Shown here: positions 16,642 to 24,932 of the stretch, one piece after another
Layout of the letters: the number at the start of each line of letters is the position of its first letter
Numbering within the stretch: position 1 is the first letter of the stretch
Assembly: GCA_900770525.1 (NCBI GenBank)
Contig: CAAHDT010000017.1
Coordinates: forward strand, 10,509 to 74,508
Length of the DNA: 64,000 bases
From: Candidatus Gastranaerophilales bacterium
GTDB lineage: Bacteria > Cyanobacteriota > Vampirovibrionia > Gastranaerophilales > Gastranaerophilaceae
Direction: 5' to 3'
Position numbers and translations under genes: made by a program
The notes under the pieces: model-generated
Databases searched by the model: none
Told to the model about the DNA's origin: nothing
The model's input: the letters and a program-made list of their open reading frames with translations, nothing else

Positions 16642-17576
16642 AAAAGATAAGCATTGTTTCAAGTTGTTATAATGAAGAAGATAATCTTGACGAGTTATAT
16701 GAACGTGTAACGGCTCAAATGGACAAATACAAGGATAAATATGAATTTGAACATATTTTATTGGATAACGGTTCAACTGACGGTACAGCAAACAAGCTTA
16801 GAGAACTTGCTCAAAAAGATAAACGAATAAAAGTAATCATAAATTCAAGAAATTTTGGTCAACTTCGAGCTCCATTTTATGGAATTTTACAAGGATACGG
16901 TGATGCGGTTATATCGATTGTATCGGATTTGCAAGATCCACCGGAACTAATTTCAGATTTAATTGAAAAATGGGAAGAAGGCAATGAAATAGTTCTTCTT
17001 CAAAAACAACAAAGTGAAGAATTCGGATTAATGTTTTTGCTAAGAAAAATATATTATATGACGCTTGCAAAAATTGCGGATAACGGAGTCGTTTTAGCTC
17101 AAAATTGTATTGGTTCAGGCTTATACGACCAAAAAGCTGTAGCAGAAATGAGAAAATTTGATGACCCGTATCCATTTATTAGAGGATTAATATGTGAATT
17201 AGGTTTCAACAGAGCATATGTTCAATTTAAACAACCTGTGAGAACACGTGGAATATCTTGTAACAACCTTTACACATTGTATGATCTTGGAATGACGGGA
17301 GTTATAAAATATTCTAAACTTCCTCTTCGTATAATGGCTTTTGTTGGATTTTTAATGTCTATTTTGACTTTTGGGCTATCAATTTTCTACCTTGTATGGA
17401 AACTTGTCAATTGGAGTAACTTCTCTTTTGGCTTAGCCCCAATTATCATAAGTATTCTATTTCTAGGTTCAGTTCAACTTTTCTGCCTTGGAATTCTTGG
17501 CGAATATATCGGTGCAATCTACACAAGAGTCGACAAAAAACCTCTCGTTATCGAAAAAGAAAGAATAAATTTTTAA
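16638..17576 (+). CDS. GtrB/DPM1-like polyprenyl-phosphate glycosyltransferase (GT2)
   Basis: This 312-residue protein has an N-terminal GT-A domain (ISIVSSCYNEEDNLDELY; DNGSTDGT; SIVSDLQDPPELI with the DLQDPP motif) and two C-terminal membrane helices (about 232-255 and 266-290), the layout of GtrB/ArnC/DPM1 enzymes that charge polyprenyl phosphate with a sugar. It overlaps gtrA by 4 bp. With gtrA, and the convergent polytopic protein at 17586-18998, it makes a complete lipid-linked sugar-transfer set: make, flip, transfer. Another GtrB-like enzyme is at 51412. Confidence 0.9.
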   Translation: MKKISIVSSCYNEEDNLDELYERVTAQMDKYKDKYEFEHILLDNGSTDGTANKLRELAQKDKRIKVIINSRNFGQLRAPFYGILQGYGDAVISIVSDLQDPPELISDLIEKWEEGNEIVLLQKQQSEEFGLMFLLRKIYYMTLAKIADNGVVLAQNCIGSGLYDQKAVAEMRKFDDPYPFIRGLICELGFNRAYVQFKQPVRTRGISCNNLYTLYDLGMTGVIKYSKLPLRIMAFVGFLMSILTFGLSIFYLVWKLVNWSNFSFGLAPIIISILFLGSVQLFCLGILGEYIGAIYTRVDKKPLVIEKERINF

Positions 17577-17585
17577 TATAAAAAA

Positions 17586-18998
17586 CTATTTTCTTACTTT
17601 TCCAACAAGTTCTAAGAACATATTTCCTTGTTTCCAACCATAGAAGTTGTCGAAACTGAGTTTTGGAGCGGCTTTAGTAACTCCTTGTCTTGTTTTGACT
17701 ATAGTTCTTGTCATCTCATGAATTGGAGTAAAAGCCCCTAAAATGAGTGTCAGAATTAGAATTATACTTGTCTTCTTGTTGTTAAAAATAGTTTTGTCGT
17801 CTAATACTTGAACAACACACAAATAAACAACTGTCAGTGCAGGAATAGTCGCTCTCATACAAAAATCTGCAGAATGCCCGATAATTATAAGAGGACAAAT
17901 AATTAACATAAGACACGCGATTTTTAAAACTGCTCTATTTTTAACATATCTCCATATGCAAAGTACAAAAATCCCCCATTCAAGGAAATGGAACATCCAT
18001 ATGTGCGGTAAAGGAATTATCCAACCTGAACTACCTCCTGAAACATTATTCGATAAATATAAATAGCTGACAGTAGCAATCAAGCCTCCACCAAGAATAT
18101 TTTCAAAAGTTAAACAACTTTTAATTGCAGAAAGAACATTTCTGGGCAAGAAAATATTTTCGCCATCCGGCAGACCGTTTTTTAATCCCCAATATACCAC
18201 AAACGGAAGCATTCCTATTGCAGGCAAAGTTGAATGCAACAGCATACAGGAATATAAGAAAATAATATTTTTATTATTTTTCTGATGGTAAAGCAACATT
18301 AAAATAATCCAAGCAGGAATAGCTTGATTAAACACCCAATACAATTGAGTTGTCATACTGGAAAACTGAAATCCAGGATACCACCACTCCATATGAGTTG
18401 TAGGATTTAAGAAAGAAGCATAAAGCCCACGAGTCAAATATGCTCCTATAACATCCAACCCACTGAAAAATATAAATATCAGAACCGGAACAATATTTTT
18501 ATGTTTTAAAGTAGCTAAAACATAGTAGAAAAATAAAAATATACCAATTGTTGCCCATAAAATCTGGAAATAATATCCAAGCTGCACACTGTTAAAGATT
18601 TTTCCGATAAGTGCTGCCGGCATCCAAAAACCAATATAATAAGTTAGAATTGCCAAACCATTTTCACTATTTACCGGCCATGGCTGAGTTACTAAGAGTT
18701 CAAAAATAGGATTTCGGCAATTGTGATCAGAATTTTGAAACACAAGTGCACCAATACCTGATGAATATACCCATACCAGAGTAATTACAAATATGGAAAC
18801 GAGCAGGAATATATCTTTTTTAGATGAAGGGAGCCATAACTTTGGAGCATTTTTATACAAAAAATAACCGCTAGCTAAAATAACAACTGTCCCCAAAATT
18901 GCAGTCCAGACATTGCACCAACCAATAACAAATATCAGTATAGGTAAAACTACATATAAATACCCTAATAGTAATAATATATTCGACTTCTTTTCCAT
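17586..18998 (-). CDS. Polytopic membrane protein, probable GT-C-type glycosyltransferase
   Basis: This 470-residue protein has about eleven hydrophobic helices and no motif I can name with certainty. A large extracytoplasmic loop after the second or third helix carries SDHNCRNPIFELL and PWPV. Its size, topology and position tail-to-tail with gtrA/gtrB suggest a GT-C enzyme (GtrC-like) that moves the lipid-linked sugar to a surface acceptor (inference). It is transcribed on the opposite strand from gtrB, 10 bp away, with no visible terminator between. It starts near tRNA-Arg(CCG). An alternative is an O-antigen polymerase-like protein. Confidence 0.65.
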   Translation of the reverse strand: MEKKSNILLLLGYLYVVLPILIFVIGWCNVWTAILGTVVILASGYFLYKNAPKLWLPSSKKDIFLLVSIFVITLVWVYSSGIGALVFQNSDHNCRNPIFELLVTQPWPVNSENGLAILTYYIGFWMPAALIGKIFNSVQLGYYFQILWATIGIFLFFYYVLATLKHKNIVPVLIFIFFSGLDVIGAYLTRGLYASFLNPTTHMEWWYPGFQFSSMTTQLYWVFNQAIPAWIILMLLYHQKNNKNIIFLYSCMLLHSTLPAIGMLPFVVYWGLKNGLPDGENIFLPRNVLSAIKSCLTFENILGGGLIATVSYLYLSNNVSGGSSGWIIPLPHIWMFHFLEWGIFVLCIWRYVKNRAVLKIACLMLIICPLIIIGHSADFCMRATIPALTVVYLCVVQVLDDKTIFNNKKTSIILILTLILGAFTPIHEMTRTIVKTRQGVTKAAPKLSFDNFYGWKQGNMFLELVGKVRK

Positions 18999-19025
18999 AT
19001 TCCTCGTCCCCTCTAGTTAACAATA

Positions 19026-19099
19026 TGTGCCTGACGGGAGTCAAACCCGTGACCTTCGGCTTCGGAGACCGACACTCTATTCAACTGAGCTACAGGCAC
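19026..19099 (-). tRNA. tRNA-Arg (CCG)
   Basis: This is a cloverleaf on the minus strand. The acceptor is GTGCCTG/CAGGCAC, the anticodon stem TCGGT/GCCGA with loop CTCCGAA (anticodon CCG), and the T arm ACGGG-TTTGACT-CCCGT. CCA is not encoded. It bounds the right side of the sugar locus. Confidence 0.92.
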
Positions 19100-19172
19100 A
19101 AATCATATGCCTATTGTAACATAACCCAGTTTTTTTTCAATCGAAGGGATAAACTTGAATGTATTTTGCGTA

Positions 19173-19319
19173 TTATTTTTGAAGGACTGTCAAAACAACT
19201 TCAGCAAGAACTTTTCGTCCACGCTTTGGCTTAAAATAAATTTCCTTCTTCGTTGGTTCTGGAGCAAACTCAGACTTTTGGTAATTTATCAAATACTTCA
19301 TAAATTCAGGACTAAACAT
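19173..19319 (-). CDS. Small basic protein, 48 residues, unrecognised
   Basis: A short minus-strand reading frame (starts MFSPEFMKYLINY, ends VVLTVLQK) with an ATG 5 nt after a near-perfect ribosome site (AAAGGAGA). The middle is proline- and lysine-rich (APEPTKKEIYFKPKRGRK). No homology is recognised. It fills most of the otherwise empty space between tRNA-Arg(CCG) and the sdaAB promoter. The ribosome site and sensible codon use support it; length is the main reason for doubt. Confidence 0.5.
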   Translation of the reverse strand: MFSPEFMKYLINYQKSEFAPEPTKKEIYFKPKRGRKVLAEVVLTVLQK

Positions 19320-19403
19320 AATTCTCCTTTAGAAATTTACACATACACCATAAAAAACTACACATATATAATAAACCACACTTTTTATAAATATTGTCAT
19401 TTC

Positions 19404-19452
19404 TTTACAAAAATTTTACATTATTTAATCTTGCAAAATTAAGTGATATAAT
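19404..19452 (+). promoter_or_regulatory. sdaAB promoter with upstream TTTACA direct repeat
   Basis: An extended -10 (TGATATAAT, hexamer 19447-19452) stands 17 bp from a weak -35 (TTTAAT, 19424-19429). Immediately upstream are two TTTACA units (19404-19409 and 19415-19420) whose starts are 11 bp apart, ending in TT. This resembles the direct-repeat HLR1 site bound by RpaB in Cyanobacteria, though I recall that site with a 10-bp period, so the match is imperfect. Confidence 0.5.
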
Positions 19453-19483
19453 AAAATTAATGTATCTGCAAAGGGAATTTTTT

Positions 19484-20143
19484 ATGCGTGAAACATCAAT
19501 TATAGATATAATATCACCAATAATGGTCGGGCCTTCAAGTTCGCACACTGCCGGTGCGGTAAGGTTAGGTTTGCTTGCAAAAAACATTTATCATAAAACA
19601 CCGGAAAAGGTTACGTTCAAACTCTATAACTCATACGCAAAGACAGGCAAAGGGCATGGTACAGATAAAGGGCTATTAGCAGGATTTTTAGGTTTGACAG
19701 TTGACGATTACAGGATAAAAAATATCTTTAATCTGGATATTTCAAAGAAATTTGAATATAAATTTGAGTACCTCGAAGATTTTAACAGACACCCAAATGC
19801 TGTTGATTTTATTATTGAAGGTGACACCAATATGACAATTTCAGGTGATTCAATTGGAGCCGGCGAAGTCATAATTAACAGCATTGACAATTTCAGTGTA
19901 AGACTTGATGGAAAATACAATACTCTTTTGCTTGTTTACAAAGATATTCCAAGAATGATAACCAAAGTCACCTCACTTATCCCTGTCAATATTGCATCTC
20001 TGAATTGCGATAGAGCCGCAAGAGGAGAAGACGCCTCTATGTGTATAGCTCTTGATGGAACACTTGATGGAGATATTATAAAAAGTATAAAAGAAATTCC
20101 AAATATTTACGTAATCAGATATATTGAAAAACTTGAAAGTTAA
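19484..20143 (+). CDS. sdaAB: L-serine dehydratase, beta subunit
   Basis: This is the 219-residue small subunit of the iron-sulfur L-serine dehydratase (serine to pyruvate and ammonia), as in Clostridia and other anaerobes. Seen: the family start SIIDIISPIMVGPSSSHTAG and a C-terminal ACT-like region (KYNTLLLVYKDIPRMITKV...). The frame extends 30 codons upstream, but ATG 19484 has AGGGA at the right distance and lies downstream of the promoter, so it is preferred. Four bp separate it from sdaAA. Confidence 0.92.
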   Translation: MRETSIIDIISPIMVGPSSSHTAGAVRLGLLAKNIYHKTPEKVTFKLYNSYAKTGKGHGTDKGLLAGFLGLTVDDYRIKNIFNLDISKKFEYKFEYLEDFNRHPNAVDFIIEGDTNMTISGDSIGAGEVIINSIDNFSVRLDGKYNTLLLVYKDIPRMITKVTSLIPVNIASLNCDRAARGEDASMCIALDGTLDGDIIKSIKEIPNIYVIRYIEKLES

Positions 20144-20146
20144 ACT

Positions 20147-21031
20147 ATGGACAAAAAGAATAAAATTCCAACATTTTTAGATTTATACAATACTTGTAAA
20201 AAGCAAAACAAACCTATATATGAAATTTCTCAAATAAGAGAATCCGATATAAAGGACATATCAATTTCTGATGTAAGAGCACAGGTTAAAGCAAGCTTAA
20301 TTGCAATGAAAGATGCTATCAGGCATGGTTTGAATACATCTGAATTATCAATAAGCGGAATGTGTGGGAATGATTGTGAAAAATTACAAAAAAGTTTTTC
20401 CGCAAAACATGCTCTTTTCGGTTCGTTGTATGAAAAAATTCTTGAGTATGCCCTTGCAACATCAGAAGAAAATCTAAGGATGGGAAAAATCGTAGCGTGC
20501 CCGACTGCAGGTTCTTGTGCCATTGTTCCTTCTGTTTTAGTTGCAGTAAGTGAACATTTGGACTCTACAGAAGAAGTGCAAATAAATGCCCTAATTACTG
20601 CTGGAGAAATCGGAAGAATTATATCAAATAAAGTTCAATTAGCCGGTGCTGTCGGTGGCTGTCAGGCTGAATGCGGAGTTGCTTCTGCGATGAGTGCCGC
20701 AGCATTAACACAACTTCGGGGAGGAACGCTTGAACAAATTCTAAATGCAGTTGCACTTGCAATGAAAAATATTCTTGGGCTGACTTGTGACCCTGTATGT
20801 GGTTTGGTTGAAATTCCATGCGTTAAAAGAAATCCGTTTTTCGCAATTCACGCAGTAACAGCTTCAGAAATGGCACTTGCAGGTATTGAATCTAAAATTC
20901 CTTTAGATGAAGTTATTGATGCAATGGAGCAAACCGGAAAACTTATGTCGCCAATGCTAAAAGAAAGTTCTCAAGCAGGACTTGCCAAAACACCAACCGC
21001 AATTGAATTAGAAAAAAAATTATATCAATAA
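20147..21031 (+). CDS. sdaAA: L-serine dehydratase, alpha subunit (4Fe-4S)
   Basis: This 294-residue catalytic subunit shows the family motif CPTAGSCAIVPSVL (about 120) and cysteines likely to bind the Fe-S cluster in QAECGVA (about 171) and CDPVCGLVEIPC (about 213-224). It is translationally close to sdaAB and followed by a strong terminator. Pyruvate from serine is a normal fermentation entry point in gut anaerobes. Confidence 0.93.
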   Translation: MDKKNKIPTFLDLYNTCKKQNKPIYEISQIRESDIKDISISDVRAQVKASLIAMKDAIRHGLNTSELSISGMCGNDCEKLQKSFSAKHALFGSLYEKILEYALATSEENLRMGKIVACPTAGSCAIVPSVLVAVSEHLDSTEEVQINALITAGEIGRIISNKVQLAGAVGGCQAECGVASAMSAAALTQLRGGTLEQILNAVALAMKNILGLTCDPVCGLVEIPCVKRNPFFAIHAVTASEMALAGIESKIPLDEVIDAMEQTGKLMSPMLKESSQAGLAKTPTAIELEKKLYQ

Positions 21032-21036
21032 AACTA

Positions 21037-21065
21037 AAAGTCGCTTATTAAATAAGCGACTTTTT
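21037..21065. terminator. Bidirectional terminator between sdaAA and clpP
   Basis: The stem AAGTCGCTTAT / ATAAGCGACTT is followed on the plus strand by five T. On the minus strand the stem is followed by a T-rich stretch, so it can serve both convergent genes. Confidence 0.88.
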
Positions 21066-21082
21066 AAAATAGGCATCTCTTC

Positions 21083-21697
21083 TTATAATGAACTCTTTTG
21101 AACAACTTTATCAATTAAGCCGTAATCCATAGCCTCTTGAGCAGATAAGTAGTGGTCACGTTCGCAATCTTCTTTAACTTTGTCGTAAGGTTGACCTGAA
21201 TTTTCAGCCATTATTGAGATTAACATTTGTTTCATTCTCAAAATTTCTTTAGCCTCAATCTCGATATCAGTCGCCTGACCTTGGGCACCACCTAAAGGTT
21301 GGTGAATCATAATTCTCGCTCCCGGTAAAGCCATTCTCTTACCTTTTGTACCTGCGGATAACAAGAATGCCCCCATTGAAGCAGCTTCACCAAGACAAAT
21401 TGTGCAAACATCTGATTTAATAAGATTCATTGTATCATAAATAGCCATTCCGGCAGTAATTACCCCACCTGGACTGTTTATATATAACATAATGTCTTTT
21501 TCACTGTTTTCACTATCTAACAACAATAGTTGCGCAACGATTGAATTCGCAACGTCATCATTAATTTCAGTACCTAAAAATATAATTCTCTCTCTTAATA
21601 ACCTTGAAAAAATATCAAAAGAACGCTCTCCTCTTGATGAGTTTTCAACAACAGTGGGTACGTATCCCATAATTTTTAAATATGTTTCTTGATCCAT
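21083..21697 (-). CDS. clpP: ATP-dependent Clp protease proteolytic subunit
   Basis: This 204-residue serine peptidase forms the tetradecameric ClpP barrel. Visible: YINSPGG (about 74), the nucleophile Ser in GEAASMGAFLL (about 104), the catalytic His in MIHQPLGG (about 129) and a downstream Asp. The length is typical. No clpX or clpA is adjacent. It is monocistronic, convergent with sdaAA. Confidence 0.96.
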   Translation of the reverse strand: MDQETYLKIMGYVPTVVENSSRGERSFDIFSRLLRERIIFLGTEINDDVANSIVAQLLLLDSENSEKDIMLYINSPGGVITAGMAIYDTMNLIKSDVCTICLGEAASMGAFLLSAGTKGKRMALPGARIMIHQPLGGAQGQATDIEIEAKEILRMKQMLISIMAENSGQPYDKVKEDCERDHYLSAQEAMDYGLIDKVVQKSSL

Positions 21698-21768
21698 TTT
21701 TCTCTCCTAATTATGGAAAAACTATAACATAAACATTCTTAAAAAACTACAACTAAAGGTGTAAATTT

Positions 21769-22461
21769 CTAAGACAATTTAGGCTTTCTACCACAAGATT
21801 TGTCTTCATCGCAAAAACCTAAATGTTCACATTTAGGTACAAGGTAAGGTTTTAACCAAGGTTCAACTTTTACAAGTTCATTACACATACCTTTTACTAA
21901 GGTTCTTATCTCATATTGTGCTCTTGAGCAAAGTCTTAAATTGGCAAGGTGAATCATTTCACGTAAATTTAAACTTGCAACCATTGAACTTGCCGCTGCA
22001 TTAGGCAAAACAGCTCTAGCGTCTTCTGCGGGGATACCGGATTCAACAAATTCTTGGTACTTAGCAGATATTTCACCCATAAAATCGACAAACTTTTGTT
22101 TTAATTTTTCATCTTTCATAATTGTCGGAGGAATAATATAATCAAATTGTCCCTTTTCCTTCACATATCTTTGAGATTTTTGAGAAAAAGACATATGTCT
22201 GTGCCTTACAAGTTGGTGAGTACATGCTCTTGACACATTTGAAATAGCAAAACTCACCTGAATATGTTCTATAGTAGAATAGTGACCAGATGAAATAACT
22301 CTTTCTATTAATTTAAGCATTTTTTCTTCATCATCAGTGCTATTGTAAATATTTATCGGATAATCCGCGCTGTAACAAGTCCTGCAAGCAGTATAAACTG
22401 TTTTAAGCATGTTTTCCGGTCTTGAAATTAAATTAACAACCGGTTTATTATTCTCTTCCAT
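21769..22461 (-). CDS. thyX: Flavin-dependent thymidylate synthase
   Basis: This 230-residue ThyX makes dTMP from dUMP using methylene-THF, FAD and NADPH. The signature RHR..S...S.RY is present as RHRHMSFSQKSQRY (about 80-93). The AGGGGGA ribosome site lies 4-5 nt before ATG. The C-terminus adds a short basic, Cys-containing tail (CGRKPKLS). Divergent from rsfS. No thyA is seen here, so it is probably the only thymidylate synthase of this region. Confidence 0.95.
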   Translation of the reverse strand: MEENNKPVVNLISRPENMLKTVYTACRTCYSADYPINIYNSTDDEEKMLKLIERVISSGHYSTIEHIQVSFAISNVSRACTHQLVRHRHMSFSQKSQRYVKEKGQFDYIIPPTIMKDEKLKQKFVDFMGEISAKYQEFVESGIPAEDARAVLPNAAASSMVASLNLREMIHLANLRLCSRAQYEIRTLVKGMCNELVKVEPWLKPYLVPKCEHLGFCDEDKSCGRKPKLS

Positions 22462-22563
22462 TTGTTCCCCCTATTTTTTAAGTATGATTATATTATAACC
22501 AAACTCAAATTTCCAAATATTAACAAAATGTAAGATTAATTTTTAATTTAAAAGTACACATCC

Positions 22564-22592
22564 TTGCTAATTTAGAAAATATCTGATATACT
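22564..22592 (+). promoter_or_regulatory. Promoter of the rsfS operon
   Basis: TTGCTA (22564-22569) and TATACT (22587-22592) are 17 bp apart, with an extended -10 TGA. The predicted transcript starts about 14 nt before the rsfS ATG. Confidence 0.65.
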
Positions 22593-22612
22593 TAAGCTTA
22601 AAAGAGGTATTT

Positions 22613-23014
22613 ATGACAACACAAGATATGGATTCAAAAACATTTGCTTGCGTAGTTGCAAGATTTTTAGATGACAAGTTAGGAAAAGACATCGCAATTT
22701 TAAATATTGGACATGTTTCATCTTTAGCCGATTATTTTGTAATCGTTACCGGTGATTCCACACCACAAGTAAAAGCGTTAATGGAAACAGTTAAGGAACA
22801 AGCGAAAAAACAACTTGGCAGAGTTCCGCTACGTATGGAAAATGATGCGAAGAACAGATGGAACCTTCTTGACTATGGTGATGTGGTTGTTCACATTCTT
22901 CATAAAGAAGAAAGAGAAACCTACGCAATCGAAAAATTCTGGAATAATGCATTCAGTATATCGGAAGATGAATGGAAAGAATTGTCTAAAGATTATACAA
23001 CATATGAAAAATAA
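22613..23014 (+). CDS. rsfS: Ribosome silencing factor
   Basis: This 133-residue protein of the RsfS/Iojap family binds uL14 and blocks subunit joining under starvation. Seen: VVARFLDDKLGKDI.I..I, SLADYFVIVTGDS and DYGDVVVHILHKEERETYAIEKFW. Length and motif spacing are normal. RBS AGAGG before ATG 22613. First gene of an operon with the TPR protein and a membrane protein. Confidence 0.94.
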   Translation: MTTQDMDSKTFACVVARFLDDKLGKDIAILNIGHVSSLADYFVIVTGDSTPQVKALMETVKEQAKKQLGRVPLRMENDAKNRWNLLDYGDVVVHILHKEERETYAIEKFWNNAFSISEDEWKELSKDYTTYEK

Positions 23015-23032
23015 TTGTTAAAAGAGAGAGTT

Positions 23033-24100
23033 ATGGTTATGGAAAAAGCAGAATTAGAAAAACAGATTAACGAAACAATCATGGAAATGACAAAAAATCC
23101 TAAAGATTTGTCTAATTACCATAAATTGTCACGTTTATATTTGGAAGAACAAGATTATGACAAGGTTATGTCTGTTCTTGAAAGTATACTGGCAATTGAT
23201 CCGAAAGATGTTCAAGCGCTTGTTGGAATGGGGTCAATGTGGTTTTACGAAAAAGATTACAGAAAATCTTTATCATACTACAACAGAGCACTTGATATTA
23301 ACCCTAAAAATTATTTAATCTATTACAACATCGGAAATGTTTTTGCAGAATGGAAAAATTTTTCAAAAGCTTTATTTTACTACAACAGAGCGGTTGACCT
23401 TAACTCAATGAATCCTGAAATCTATAATGCGATAGCACTTTTATATCAGGATAATGAAGATTATATTGAATCAAAAGCTTATTATGAAAAAGCGCTTTCA
23501 ATTGATCCTGAAAATATAACAGCACTTGTCGATATGGGAAATGTTTGTTTCAAATTATACGATTATGAAACAGCGCTAGAACTTTACAAAAAGGTTTACG
23601 CTCTGAATATCGACAACAAAATTGTTGCAATATGTATCGGTAATACTTATGCACTAATGAAAAATAAAGATAAGGCTTATTCTTACTTTGAAAAAGCTTT
23701 AAAAATGGATGGGGACAATTACAGAACATACATTTGTTATGCAATTGCGTTATCTGAATTTGGCGAAAACGATATGGCGATAGGTATGTATAACCAAGCT
23801 ATAAAACTTGAGCCTAAAAAAATCAACGCATACCAATTACTTGCTAATTTATACACAAATATGGGTAAGTTGGATGAAGCTATTAACTTGTACAAAAAAG
23901 CGCTTCAATTTATGCCAAATGATGCACAAACTTATTTATTGCTAGGCAACGGACACTATTTGCAAGGAGATATCGAAAAAGCAATTGCAGCATACAGAGC
24001 AGCAATAAAATTAGAACCAGAAAATGACGAACATAAATTAGTTTGCCAACTTGTTCTTGATGAGTATATAGATAAAAAACGTAATGGAGAAAAAGTTTAA
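23033..24100 (+). CDS. Tetratricopeptide-repeat protein
   Basis: This protein of about 355 residues consists almost entirely of some nine TPR units (pattern W/Y..G..Y....DY..A...Y..AL...P), from about residue 25 to the end. There is no signal peptide or membrane helix, so it is probably a cytoplasmic scaffold. The frame opens at TTG 23015, but the AGAGAGAG ribosome site lies at 23023-23030, so ATG 23033 or 23039 is the real start. It lies between rsfS and a small membrane protein; partner unknown. Confidence 0.85.
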   Translation: MVMEKAELEKQINETIMEMTKNPKDLSNYHKLSRLYLEEQDYDKVMSVLESILAIDPKDVQALVGMGSMWFYEKDYRKSLSYYNRALDINPKNYLIYYNIGNVFAEWKNFSKALFYYNRAVDLNSMNPEIYNAIALLYQDNEDYIESKAYYEKALSIDPENITALVDMGNVCFKLYDYETALELYKKVYALNIDNKIVAICIGNTYALMKNKDKAYSYFEKALKMDGDNYRTYICYAIALSEFGENDMAIGMYNQAIKLEPKKINAYQLLANLYTNMGKLDEAINLYKKALQFMPNDAQTYLLLGNGHYLQGDIEKAIAAYRAAIKLEPENDEHKLVCQLVLDEYIDKKRNGEKV

Positions 24101-24102
24101 CC

Positions 24103-24513
24103 ATGAAGGATATTCATGAAAAACCTTATTTAATCGAGCGATTAGTTGCATGTTTAACATATCCGACAATGGGTCTAATTGGTTTTGTATGGATACTTCT
24201 CGGACAAATTACAAAATCTCAGTTAACAAAATTCACCAAATATCACTGTTACTTATCGATATTTTTGTCTTTGGGTTTTGTTTTATGTAATTATATTTTC
24301 TGGTGGGGATATGATATTATAACACATATTCCATTCATAAACGGTTTAGTAGCTCAAATTGTCTATATATTCAACATGCCTGTTTTGTATGGTTACTCAA
24401 TTATGCAGATACTTATATATTCTGTAATAATCTATATGGGTGGAGGTGCATTTATCGGGAAATATTCATATCTACCTTGGTTTTCAGATATAATTAAATC
24501 AATCGTTGAATAA
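24103..24513 (+). CDS. Small multi-pass membrane protein
   Basis: 136 residues with three or four hydrophobic helices (about 17-35, 45-68, 80-98 and 100-120). I do not recognise the family with confidence. The YPTMGLIGFVWILLG start and aromatic-rich helices resemble small cyanobacterial-lineage inner-membrane proteins. It begins 2 bp after the TPR gene stop and should be co-expressed with it. Confidence 0.7.
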   Translation: MKDIHEKPYLIERLVACLTYPTMGLIGFVWILLGQITKSQLTKFTKYHCYLSIFLSLGFVLCNYIFWWGYDIITHIPFINGLVAQIVYIFNMPVLYGYSIMQILIYSVIIYMGGGAFIGKYSYLPWFSDIIKSIVE

Positions 24514-24521
24514 ACAGACAA

Positions 24522-24555
24522 AATAACTTAATACTTACTTGCAGTTATTTTTTTT
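24522..24555 (+). terminator. Likely terminator of the rsfS operon
   Basis: A 7-bp stem AATAACT / AGTTATT with a 14-nt loop is followed by a T run of about eight. The stem is AT-rich, so termination may be partial. Confidence 0.55.
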
Positions 24556-24628
24556 GTATGTTAGAATAGTTTCAGTCGAAATTTACAAAATCAAGTTTGG
24601 AATCTTGAGCAAAAGAAAGAGGTAACAC

Positions 24629-24829
24629 ATGAAAAAAGGAATTCATCCTGATTATAAGAAAACAGTTATCAAGTGTGTATGCGGTAACGAAATTGAAACA
24701 GGATCTATCGTAGACGGTATCACAGTTGAAATTTGCAACAAATGCCACCCGTTCTATACAGGTCAACAAAAAATTCTTGACTCTGAAGGTAGAGTTGAAA
24801 GATTCAACAAACGTTACGGTAACAAGTAA
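24629..24829 (+). CDS. rpmE: 50S ribosomal protein bL31 (zinc-binding form)
   Basis: 66 residues, MKKGIHPDY start, with the zinc-ligand pairs C-V-C (about 16-18) and C-N-K-C (about 36-39) and HPFYTGQQK. All four Cys are kept, so this is the Zn-containing form. It has an AGAGG ribosome site and a strong terminator downstream. Confidence 0.96.
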   Translation: MKKGIHPDYKKTVIKCVCGNEIETGSIVDGITVEICNKCHPFYTGQQKILDSEGRVERFNKRYGNK

Positions 24830-24854
24830 TTGTTTTTCAAAAAATAATATTATA

Positions 24855-24885
24855 AAAAAGAGTCACATATTTGTGACTCTTTTTT
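24855..24885 (+). terminator. Terminator of rpmE
   Basis: The stem GAGTCACA / TGTGACTC, extended by A-T pairs, is followed by a T run. It could also work on the minus strand for kdsD because of the A run on the other side. Confidence 0.9.
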
Positions 24886-24932
24886 GTTGTCTGTTTTAAA
24901 TATTTTAACCAAATTACTTTCTCACAATTGAA

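Noticed and set aside
19155..19442. 95-residue plus-strand frame before sdaAB
   Set aside because: Tyr/Ile/His-rich read-through of AT-rich intergenic DNA, antisense to the small gene with a strong ribosome site.
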